This document shows, piece after piece, positions 54,705 through 62,760 of a DNA stretch of 64,000 nucleotides. Made by a program: the position numbers and the translations under genes. Every line of letters starts with the position of its first letter. The first letter of the stretch is position 1. The stretch comes from Trichostrongylus colubriformis (Eukaryota > Nematoda > Chromadorea > Rhabditida > Trichostrongylidae), in the NCBI GenBank assembly GCA_963978905.1, contig OZ022259.1:26324068-26388067 (forward strand), given 5' to 3'. Under the pieces are notes generated by a model, which made no database searches, was not told the origin of the DNA, and saw nothing but the letters and a program-made list of their open reading frames with translations.

Positions 54705-54777
54705 CGACCACGGCAGGATTCGAACCTGCAATCTTCTGCTCCGTAGGCAGACGCGTTATCCATTGCGCCACGCGGCC
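54705..54777 (-). tRNA. tRNA-Arg(ACG) copy 102
   Basis: T-less. Confidence 0.85.
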
Positions 54778-54962
54778 ATGTTGAAGTGGACCCTGCGTTT
54801 TAGTGACAATTCTCCAGTTTTCTTCAATGGAAAAAGAAGAGTCTCGATCTGCTATGGCACTCGAACTTGAAACCTTCTTGAATATTGAGCGACTTTTAAG
54901 AGCGCGCTGTTTAAGAGCGCGCTGATTTATTGATGAGTCTGACCGTTGTATGCAAAAAGTTC

Positions 54963-55035
54963 CGACCACGGCAAGATTCGAACCTGCAATCTTCTGCTAC
55001 GTAGGCAGACGCGTTATCCATTGCGCCACGCGGCC
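54963..55035 (-). tRNA. tRNA-Arg(ACG) copy 103
   Basis: U37 + U62; T5. Confidence 0.65.
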
Positions 55036-55214
55036 ATGATGAAATGCACCCTGCGTTTTAGTGACAATTCTCGAGTTTTCTTCAATGGAAAAAGAGGAGT
55101 CTCGATCTGCTATGGCACTCGAACTTGAGTCCTTCTTGACTACTGGAAGACTTTTAAGAGCGGGCTGTCTGTTGAAACTTATTGATGAGTCTGACCGTTG
55201 TATGCAAAAAGTTT

Positions 55215-55287
55215 CGACCACGGCAGGATTCGAACCTGCAATCTTCTGCTCCGTAGGCAGACGCGTTATCCATTGCGCCACGCGGCC
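55215..55287 (-). tRNA. tRNA-Arg(ACG) copy 104
   Basis: Canonical; T5. Confidence 0.92.
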
Positions 55288-55472
55288 ATGATGAAATGCA
55301 CCCTGCGTTTTAGTGACAATTCTCGAGTTTTCTTCAATGGAAAAAGAGGAGTCTCGATCTGCTATGGCACTCGAACTTGAAACCTTCTTGAATATTGAGA
55401 GACTTTTAAGAGCGCGCTGTTTAAGAGCGCGCTGATTTATTGATGAGTCTGATCGTTGTATGCAAAAAGTTT

Positions 55473-55545
55473 CGACCACCGCAGGATTCGAACCTGCAAT
55501 CTTCTGCTACGTAGGCAGACGCGTTATCCATTGCGCCACGCGGCC
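55473..55545 (-). tRNA. tRNA-Arg(ACG) copy 105
   Basis: G66 + U37; T5. Confidence 0.55.
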
Positions 55546-55715
55546 ATGATGAAATGCACCCTGCGTTTTAGTGACAATTCTCGAGTTTTCTTCAATGGAA
55601 AAAAAGGAGTCTCGATCTGCTATGGCACTCGAACTTGAAACCCTCTTGAATATTGAGCGACTTTTAAGAGCGCGCTGACTTATTGATGAGTCTGACCGTT
55701 GTATGCAAAAAGTTT

Positions 55716-55788
55716 CGACCACGGCAGGATTCGAACCTGCAATCTTCTGCTCCGTAGGCAGACGCGTTATCCATTGCGCCACGCGGCC
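55716..55788 (-). tRNA. tRNA-Arg(ACG) copy 106
   Basis: Canonical; T5. Confidence 0.92.
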
Positions 55789-55973
55789 ATGTTGAAGGGG
55801 ACCCTGCGTTTTAGTGACAATTCTCGAGTTTTCTTCAATGGAAAAAGAGGAGTCTCGATCTGCTATGGCACTCGAACTTGAAGCCTTCTTGAATATTGAG
55901 CGACTTTTAAGAGCGCGCTGTTTAAGAGCGCGCTGACTTATTGATGAGTCTGAACGTTATATGCAAAAAGTTT

Positions 55974-56046
55974 CGACCACCGCAGGATTCGAACCTGCAA
56001 TCTTCTGCTACGTAGGCAGACGCGTTATCCATTGCGCCACGCGGCC
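55974..56046 (-). tRNA. tRNA-Arg(ACG) copy 107
   Basis: G66 + U37; T5. Confidence 0.55.
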
Positions 56047-56231
56047 ATGATGAAATGCACCCTGCGTTTTAGTGACAATTCTCGAGTTTTCTTCAATGGA
56101 AAAAGAGGAGTCTCGATCTGCTATGGCACTCGAACTTGAAGCCTTCTTGAATATTGTGCGACTTTTAAGAGCGCGCTGTTTAAGAGCGCGCTGACTTATT
56201 GATGAGTCTGAACGTTATATGCAAAAAGTTT

Positions 56232-56304
56232 CGACCACGGCAGGATTCGAACCTGCAATCTTCTGCTCCGTAGGCAGACGCGTTATCCTTTGCGCCACGC
56301 GTCC
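56232..56304 (-). tRNA. tRNA-Arg(ACG) copy 108
   Basis: A3; T5. Confidence 0.65.
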
Positions 56305-56489
56305 ATGATGTAATGCACCCTGCGTTTTAGTGATAATTCTCGAGTTTTCTTCAATGGAAAAAAAGGAGTCTCGATCTGCTATGGCACTCGAACTTGAGTC
56401 CTTCTTGACCACTGGAAGACTTTTAAGAGCGCGCTGTTTAAGAGCGCGCTGACTTATTGATGAGTCTGACCGTTATATGCAAAAAGTTT

Positions 56490-56562
56490 CGACCACGGCA
56501 GGATTCGAACCTGCAATCTTCTGCTCCGTAGGCAGACGCGTTATCCATTGCGCCACGCGGCC
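56490..56562 (-). tRNA. tRNA-Arg(ACG) copy 109
   Basis: Canonical; T5. Confidence 0.92.
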
Positions 56563-56747
56563 ATGATGAAATGCACCCTGCGTTTTAGTGACAATTCTCG
56601 AGTTTTCTTCAATGGAAAAAGAGGAGTCTCGATCTGCTATGGCACTCGAACTTGAAGCCTTCTTGAATATTGTGCGACTTTTAAGAGCGCGCTGTTTAAG
56701 AGCGCGCTGACTTATTGATGAGTCTGAACGTTATATGCAAAAAGTTT

Positions 56748-56820
56748 CGACCACGGCAGGATTCGAACCTGCAATCTTCTGCTCCGTAGGCAGACGCGTT
56801 ATCCATTGCGCTACGCGGCC
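56748..56820 (-). tRNA. tRNA-Arg(ACG) copy 110
   Basis: G9 changed to A, otherwise canonical; T5. Confidence 0.8.
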
Positions 56821-57005
56821 ATGATGAAATGCACCCTGCGTTTTAGTGACAATTCTCGAGTTTTCTTCAGTGGAAAAAGAGGAGTCTCGATCTGCTATGG
56901 CACTCGAACTTGAAGCCTTCTTGAATATTTAGCGACTTTTAAGAGCGCGCTGTTTAAGAGCGCGCTGACTTATTGATGAGTCTGAACGTTATATGCAAAA
57001 AGTTT

Positions 57006-57078
57006 CGACCACGGCAGGATTCGAACCTGCAATCTTCTGCTCCGTAGGCAGACGCGTTATCCATTGCGCCACGCGGCC
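57006..57078 (-). tRNA. tRNA-Arg(ACG) copy 111
   Basis: Canonical; T5. Confidence 0.92.
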
Positions 57079-57263
57079 ATGTTGAAGGGGACCCTGCGTT
57101 TTAGTGACAATTCTCGAGTTTTCTTCAATGGAAAAAGAGGAGTCTCGATCTGCTATGGCACTCGAACTTGAAGCCTTCTTGAATATTGAGCGACTTTTAA
57201 GAGCGCGCTGTTTAAGAGCGCGCTGACTTATTGATGAGTCTGAACGTTATATGCAAAAAGTTT

Positions 57264-57336
57264 CGACCACCGCAGGATTCGAACCTGCAATCTTCTGCTA
57301 CGTAGGCAGACGCGTTATCCATTGCGCCACGCGGCC
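57264..57336 (-). tRNA. tRNA-Arg(ACG) copy 112
   Basis: G66 + U37; T5. Confidence 0.55.
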
Positions 57337-57521
57337 ATGATGAAATGCACCCTGCGTTTTAGTGACAATTCTCGAGTTTTCTTCAATGGAAAAAGAGGAG
57401 TCTCGATCTGCTATGGCACTCGAACTTGAGTCCTTCTTGACCACTGGAAGACTTTTAAGAGCGCGCTGTTTAAGAGCGCGCTGACTTATTGATGAGTCTG
57501 ACCGTTGTATGCAAAAAGTTT

Positions 57522-57594
57522 CGACCACCGCAGGATTCGAACCTGCAATCTTCTGCTACGTAGGCAGACGCGTTATCCATTGCGCCACGCGGCC
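57522..57594 (-). tRNA. tRNA-Arg(ACG) copy 113
   Basis: G66 + U37; T5. Confidence 0.55.
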
Positions 57595-57779
57595 ATGATT
57601 AAATGCACCCTGCGTTTTAGTGACAATTCTCGAGTTTTCTTCAGTGGAAAAAGAGGATTCTCGATCTGCTATGGCACTCGAACTTGAAGCCTTCTTGAAT
57701 ATTGAGCGACTTTTAAGAGCGCGCTGTTTAAGAGCGCGCTGACTTATTGATGAGTCTGAACGTTATATGCAAAAAGTTT

Positions 57780-57852
57780 CGACCACGGCAGGATTCGAAC
57801 CTGCAATCTTCTGCTCCGTAGGCAGACGCGTTATCCATTGCGCCACGCGGCC
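57780..57852 (-). tRNA. tRNA-Arg(ACG) copy 114
   Basis: Canonical; T5. Confidence 0.92.
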
Positions 57853-58037
57853 ATGATGAAATGCACCCTGCGTTTTAGTGACAATTCTCGAGTTTTCTTC
57901 AGTGGAAAAAGAGGAGTCTCGATCTGCTATGGCACTCGAACTTGAAGCCTTCTTGAATATTTAGCGACTTTTAAGAGCGCGCTGTTTAAGAGCGCGCTGA
58001 CTTATTGATGAGTCTGAACGTTATATGCAAAAAGTTT

Positions 58038-58110
58038 CGACCACGGCAGGATTCGAACCTGCAATCTTCTGCTCCGTAGGCAGACGCGTTATCCTTTGCG
58101 CCACGCGTCC
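58038..58110 (-). tRNA. tRNA-Arg(ACG) copy 115
   Basis: A3; T5. Confidence 0.65.
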
Positions 58111-58295
58111 ATGATGTAATGCACCCTGCGTTTTAGTGATAATTCTCGAGTTTTCTTCAATGGAAAAAAAGGAGTCTCGATCTGCTATGGCACTCGAACC
58201 TGAGTCCTTCTTGACCACTGGAAGACTTTTAAGAGCGCGCTGTTTAAGAGCGCGCTGACTTATTGATGAGTCTGACCGTTGTATGCAAAAAGTTT

Positions 58296-58368
58296 CGACC
58301 ACCGCAGGATTCGAACCTGCAATCTTCTGCTACGTAGGCAGACGCGTTATCCATTGCGCCACGCGGCC
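58296..58368 (-). tRNA. tRNA-Arg(ACG) copy 116
   Basis: G66 + U37; T5. Confidence 0.55.
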
Positions 58369-58553
58369 ATGTTGAAGGGGACCCTGCGTTTTAGTGACAA
58401 TTCTCGAGTTTTCTTCAATGGAAAAAGAGGAGTCTCGATCTGCTATGGCACTCGAACTTGAGTCCTTCTTGACCACTGGAAGACTTTTAAGAGCGCGCTG
58501 TTTAAGAGCGCGCTGACTTATTGATGAGTCTGACCGTTGTATGCAAAAAGTTT

Positions 58554-58626
58554 CGACCACCGCAGGATTCGAACCTGCAATCTTCTGCTACGTAGGCAGA
58601 CGCGTTATCCATTGCGCCACGCGGCC
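58554..58626 (-). tRNA. tRNA-Arg(ACG) copy 117
   Basis: G66 + U37; T5. Confidence 0.55.
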
Positions 58627-58811
58627 ATGATTAGATTCACCCTGCGTTTTAGTGACAATTCTCGAGTTTTCTTCAGTGGAAAAAGAGGATTCTCGATCTG
58701 CTATGGCACTCGAACTTGAAGCCTTCTTGAATATTGAGCGACTTTTAAGAGCGCGCTGTTTAAGAGCGCGCTGACTTATTGATGAGTCTGACCGTTGTAT
58801 GCAAAAAGTTT

Positions 58812-58884
58812 CGACCACCGCAGGATTCGAACCTGCAATCTTCTGCTACGTAGGCAGACGCGTTATCCATTGCGCCACGCGGCC
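58812..58884 (-). tRNA. tRNA-Arg(ACG) copy 118
   Basis: G66 + U37; T5. Confidence 0.55.
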
Positions 58885-59069
58885 ATGATGAAATGCACCC
58901 TGCGTTTTAGTGACAATTCTCGAGTTTTCTTCAGTGGAAAAAGAGGAGTCTCGATCTGCTATGGCACTCGAACTTGAAGCCTTCTTGAATATTTAGCGAC
59001 TTTTAAGAGCGCGCTGTTTAAGAGCGCGCTGACTTATTGATGAGTCTGAACGTTATATGCAAAAAGTTT

Positions 59070-59142
59070 CGACCACGGCAGGATTCGAACCTGCAATCTT
59101 CTGCTCCGTAGGCAGACGCGTTATCCATTGCGCCACGCGGCC
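59070..59142 (-). tRNA. tRNA-Arg(ACG) copy 119
   Basis: Canonical; T5. Confidence 0.92.
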
Positions 59143-59327
59143 ATGTTGAAGGGGACCCTGCGTTTTAGTGACAATTCTCGAGTTTTCTTCAATGGAAAAA
59201 GAGGAGTCTCGATCTGCTATGGCACTCGAACTTGAAGCCTTCTTGAATATTGAGCGACTTTTAAGAGCGCGCTGTTTAAGAGCGCGCTGACTTATTGATG
59301 AGTCTGAACGTTATATGCAAAAAGTTT

Positions 59328-59400
59328 CGACCACCGCAGGATTCGAACCTGCAATCTTCTGCTACGTAGGCAGACGCGTTATCCATTGCGCCACGCGGCC
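59328..59400 (-). tRNA. tRNA-Arg(ACG) copy 120
   Basis: G66 + U37; T5. Confidence 0.55.
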
Positions 59401-59585
59401 ATGATGAAATGCACCCTGCGTTTTAGTGACAATTCTCGAGTTTTCTTCAATGGAAAAAGAGGAGTCTCGATCTGCTATGGCACTCGAACTTGAAGCCTTC
59501 TTGAATATTGTGCGACTTTTAAGAGCGCGCTGTTTAAGAGCGCGCTGACTTATTGATGAGTCTGAACGTTATATGCAAAAAGTTT

Positions 59586-59658
59586 CGACCACGGCAGGAT
59601 TCGAACCTGCAATCTTCTGCTCCGTAGGCAGACGCGTTATCCTTTGCGCCACGCGTCC
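59586..59658 (-). tRNA. tRNA-Arg(ACG) copy 121
   Basis: A3; T5. Confidence 0.65.
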
Positions 59659-59843
59659 ATGATGTAATGCACCCTGCGTTTTAGTGATAATTCTCGAGTT
59701 TTCTTCAATGGAAAAAAAGGAGTCTCGATCTGCTATGGCACTCGAACTTGAGTCCTTCTTGACCACTGGAAGACTTTTAAGAGCGCGCTGTTTAAGAGCG
59801 CGCTGACTTATTGATGAGTCTGACCGTTGTATGCAAAAAGTTT

Positions 59844-59916
59844 CGACCACGGCAGGATTCGAACCTGCAATCTTCTGCTCCGTAGGCAGACGCGTTATCC
59901 ATTGCGCCACACGGCC
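59844..59916 (-). tRNA. tRNA-Arg(ACG) copy 122
   Basis: U6:G67 wobble, otherwise canonical; T5. Confidence 0.82.
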
Positions 59917-60086
59917 ATGTTGAAGGGGACCCTGCGTTTTAGTGACAATTCTCGAGTTTTCTTCAATGGAAAAAGAGGAGTCTCGATCTGCTATGGCACT
60001 CGAACTTGAAGCCTTCTTGAATATTGAGCGACTTTTAAGAGCGCGCTGACTTATTGATGAGTCTGAACGTTATATGCAAAAAGTTT

Positions 60087-60159
60087 CGACCACCGCAGGA
60101 TTCGAACCTGCAATCTTCTGCTACGTAGGCAGACGCGTTATCCATTGCGCCACGCGGCC
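60087..60159 (-). tRNA. tRNA-Arg(ACG) copy 123
   Basis: G66 + U37; T5. Confidence 0.55.
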
Positions 60160-60344
60160 ATGATGTAATGCACCCTGCGTTTTAGTGATAATTCTCGAGT
60201 TTTCTTCAATGGAAAAGGAAGAGTCTCGATCTGCTATGGCACTCGAACTTGAAGCCTTCTTGAATATTGAGCGACTTTTAAGAGCGCGCTGTTTAAGAGC
60301 GCGCTGACTTATTGATGAGTCTGACCGTTGTATGCAAAAAGTTT

Positions 60345-60417
60345 CGACCACGGCAGGATTCGAACCTGCAATCTTCTGCTCCGTAGGCAGACGCGTTATC
60401 CATTGCGCCACACGGCC
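60345..60417 (-). tRNA. tRNA-Arg(ACG) copy 124
   Basis: U6:G67 wobble, otherwise canonical; T5. Confidence 0.82.
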
Positions 60418-60587
60418 ATGTTGAAGGGGACCCTGCGTTTTAGTGACAATTCTCGAGTTTTCTTCAATGGAAAAAGAGGAGTCTCGATCTGCTATGGCAC
60501 TCGAACTTGAAGCCTTCTTGAATATTGAGCGACTTTTAAGAGCGCGCTGACTTATTGATGAGTCTGAACGTTATATGCAAAAAGTTT

Positions 60588-60660
60588 CGACCACCGCAGG
60601 ATTCGAACCTGCAATCTTCTGCTACGTAGGCGGACGCGTTATCCATTGCGCCACGCGGCC
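60588..60660 (-). tRNA. tRNA-Arg(ACG) copy 125
   Basis: G66 + U37 and a mismatch in the anticodon stem (29:41). Last copy before the LTR insertion. Confidence 0.45.
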
Positions 60661-60865
60661 ATGATGAAATGCACCCTGCGTTTTAGTGACAATTCTCGAG
60701 TTTTCTTCAATGGAAAAAGAGGAGTCTCGATCTGCTATGGCACTCGAACTTGAAGCCTTCTTGAATATTGTGTATAGTAACTCTAAGGTTGCTCGCCAAA
60801 TACTCTTTGAGTAGCCACGCGGTGATACCTTCAAAGTAACTTGAGCAAAGGCAATTAGCTGAATA

Positions 60866-60871
60866 TTTATT
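60866..60871 (-). promoter_or_regulatory. LTR poly(A) signal AATAAA
   Basis: AATAAA on the minus strand downstream of the LTR TATA box. Confidence 0.55.
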
Positions 60872-61036
60872 TGATTCTAAAGATCCCCACTATCACTGAT
60901 CAGCCGGACGGTAGCTCTGCTGCGATATTGAAGTAGAATATTGTCCCAGATATTGCGGGTCTAGAAGAAGCCGTTGAGAAAGACGGACGTGATGAGACTG
61001 GAGCGAACAGGCCTCCTTACCATTGACATCACCATC

Positions 61037-61043
61037 TTTTATA
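61037..61043 (-). promoter_or_regulatory. LTR TATA box
   Basis: CGTATAAAAGATG on the minus strand within the LTR. Confidence 0.55.
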
Positions 61044-61086
61044 CGGCCATCGCGCAGAACAAAATCTAAAAAATGTGATTATAACA

Positions 61087-61363
61087 GGAGATAAAGACCT
61101 TATGTTTTGAGAGATTGCCCCCTTCTCAAGCTAAACCTAAACCTTCATAAGAAATAGAGAAAATATGTTTTGAGAGATTGCCCCCTTTTCTCAAGCTAAA
61201 GCTAAACCTTCATAAGAAATAGAGAAAATATGTTATGAGAGATTGCACCCTTTTCCCAAGCTAAAGCTAAACCTACTGCGACTATGCATTTAGATGCGAA
61301 CGGTGATAAGCCGTTCGGTGACTCACAGCAATCGACTTCTGACATTGATTAAGGTAGCTTTTG
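61087..61363 (-). other. 3' untranslated region between the Gag-like ORF and the LTR
   Basis: Holds a 63-65-bp tandem repeat (61102-61274, nearly three units). On the element's strand each unit contains a purine run such as GAGAAAAGGGGG, which could serve as a (multiplied) polypurine tract, although none directly abuts the LTR. Confidence 0.5.
61102..61274. repeat. 63-65-bp tandem repeat, about 2.8 units
   Basis: Units start at 61102, 61165 and 61230 (ATGTTTTGAGAGATTGC or ATGTTATGAGAGATTGC). Confidence 0.85.
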
Positions 61364-62635
61364 CTACACTCCCGGGGCGGAAGAGTTTCTGTTGGCCGCC
61401 TTTAATGCTTCATGCAGCTCTTGTCTGATATCCTCGATAGCGTCTCTTATCCTTCCTTTCGAGTTCGGTATAGTGCATAATGACCGATGATGCCCACTGT
61501 CTCTTGGAATCAGAAACCTCAAAATCGTGTTTTTTACTATCCCACAATACCAACACGCCCTTCCTTTTTCACGGCACTCCACGTAAGGACTGCACCTTTC
61601 TAGACAGTAGACGCATTTGCCGTCTTGTCGAATGAGCCGGTATCGCTGGTTGCCATCGGGGAAGTCAGGGCACGAATCGGAGTAATGCATGCCTTGTCTC
61701 CAGCAGAAGGCGCATCTGACCCATGGTTTTATGTCTGATGAGTTTTCTCCGATTCTTCGAGTAGGAAGTAGGCGTAAACCACGTTCCAGCTCGTCCAGGT
61801 CTTTACCGATCTCTTGAATTGAGCGCATTTGTTGGCACATGTTCTGTGGATCTTCTTGGCTATTGACCTTCTGTTCCTCATTTTCTCCCGAGCTCTCGCG
61901 AATTAGCTGAATTAAATAATCTTCGTCGGATAGTTCTTGAGCGTTTGAGACTTCTTCTCGCTTCTCTGGTTGCTGTTCTGGGAAGCGATGTGGTTCTTCT
62001 TGTGGTACGATCTCCATATCGTAAGTCTCCCAAGGCTCAACTTCTATCTCCATTCGTTCCAACTCTTTCGCTACTTCCTCTTCGGGTTTCCTGTCGGAGT
62101 TTGGGTTCTTCAGTGGCGTGTCCATGTCATTTTGGGAGCGGCATTCACCTCTTTGAAGAGATTTTTTCGCCTCGCTTATCTCAAACTCGATCTCATCGAT
62201 AATTTTCTCGATTGTCCGTATGGTTTTGTCGGTTTCCACTATGACGCTATCTAGGTCGATCTTTTCTTCCGTTTTTTGCCCCTCCCATTTTTCTCTGTCT
62301 TGTCGCGGAAACATGCCGACTTGACACAGCGTGAGATGAATTCCGTCAAGAAGCACGAAACGTTGTGTGAGTCGTAGAAGGCTTTCTTTTGTTGTGAGTG
62401 CGGTCCTGAGGAAGCTGATGACGAGCAGGACATTCTCTCTCTCGTGAGCATCGGAATGCGTGGTATTCATCAAATGCCGGAGCCAGGACGCATCCAGTTT
62501 TTTCGCTTGTTCATATTGTTCTCTAAGTTCTTCCCATGTCACGCCCAGATCGATTCTTAGCTCTAGCGGGTTCGGGTTGCGTTGAATATTAGCGAGAAAG
62601 CCGAAATCTTTGGCGTAGAAGCGTTCTCCTTGCAT
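61364..62635 (-). CDS. Zinc-knuckle Gag-like protein of a BEL/Pao-type element
   Basis: 423 codons, ATG at 62633-62635, stop TAG at 61364. The N-terminal ~170 residues are helical and charged; ~170-300 is acidic and probably disordered. The C-terminal third has the cysteine motifs of nematode BEL Gag: CAFCWRQGMHYSDSC (about 308-322), the R-x-x-R-Q-D-G-K-C-V-Y-C-L segment (about 335-345) and CWYCG...GHHRSLC (about 361-387). Between CWYCG and GHHRSLC there are ~15 extra residues. The frame ends soon after, without the protease that normally follows Gag. TTTTCAG stands 10 nt before the ATG, so the mRNA is probably spliced or trans-spliced. No frameshift is seen. Confidence 0.75.
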   Translation of the reverse strand: MQGERFYAKDFGFLANIQRNPNPLELRIDLGVTWEELREQYEQAKKLDASWLRHLMNTTHSDAHERENVLLVISFLRTALTTKESLLRLTQRFVLLDGIHLTLCQVGMFPRQDREKWEGQKTEEKIDLDSVIVETDKTIRTIEKIIDEIEFEISEAKKSLQRGECRSQNDMDTPLKNPNSDRKPEEEVAKELERMEIEVEPWETYDMEIVPQEEPHRFPEQQPEKREEVSNAQELSDEDYLIQLIRESSGENEEQKVNSQEDPQNMCQQMRSIQEIGKDLDELERGLRLLPTRRIGENSSDIKPWVRCAFCWRQGMHYSDSCPDFPDGNQRYRLIRQDGKCVYCLERCSPYVECREKGRACWYCGIVKNTILRFLIPRDSGHHRSLCTIPNSKGRIRDAIEDIRQELHEALKAANRNSSAPGV

Positions 62636-62645
62636 GATCTAGAAC

Positions 62646-62652
62646 CTGAAAA
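62646..62652 (-). promoter_or_regulatory. Splice acceptor TTTTCAG before the Gag-like ATG
   Basis: CCCTTTTCAG on the minus strand, the nematode acceptor consensus, 10 nt upstream of the ATG. It may serve cis-splicing from the element's leader or spliced-leader addition. Confidence 0.6.
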
Positions 62653-62760
62653 GGGAGCGTTGAAAAGAGTGTTGAAATGAGTTATGTGCAATTATATACA
62701 CAAGGAATCTTCGGGTGGGGGATACTATTCCTGCTAGCTGCGGAATATTGAATTTTCCAT

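Larger units (their letters stand above)
28780..60770 (-). repeat. Tandem array of 125 tRNA-Arg(ACG) units, 32 kb
   Basis: 125 units, each with one 73-nt tRNA on the minus strand plus a ~170-185-bp spacer. Spacing is mostly 258, 252 or 243 bp. Model fold: acceptor GGCCGCG / CGUGGUC, D-arm GCGC-AAUGGAUA-ACGC, anticodon arm UCUGC-CUACGGA-GCAGA, variable AGAUU, T-arm GCAGG-UUCGAAU-CCUGC, discriminator G73. Anticodon ACG (read as ICG) with A20, C35 and G73 fits arginine. Internal A box TGGCGCAATGG and B box GGTTCGAATCC; a T5 run follows most copies. Classes used below: canonical (25); G15, a D-loop variant (8); T-less, T5 replaced by TTATT (22); U62, T-stem wobble; U37, loop CUACGUA (35); A3, A3:G70 mismatch plus A16 (24); G66, G7:G66 mismatch; a few singletons. 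The leftmost unit is the most diverged; the right end is cut by an LTR element at 60771. Confidence 0.95.
60771..61086 (-). repeat. LTR (3' LTR by orientation), 316 bp
   Basis: Runs from TGTATAGTAAC to TTATAACA on the plus strand, so it has TG...CA ends. On the element's strand a TATAAAA (61037-61043) is followed about 170 nt later by AATAAA (60866-60871), the U3-R order. Its left end coincides with loss of array similarity after TTGAATATTG. The partner LTR is outside the window, so the ends are inferred. Confidence 0.65.

Noticed and set aside
29175..60510. Dozens of ~60-codon plus-strand frames (RIRTCNLLLRRQTRYPLRH)
   Set aside because: Complement of the tRNA genes; same artefact on the other strand.
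28780..60770. CRISPR-like array of direct repeats
   Set aside because: Units are ~255 bp with a 73-nt tRNA fold, spacers are not unique, and the sequence is eukaryotic.
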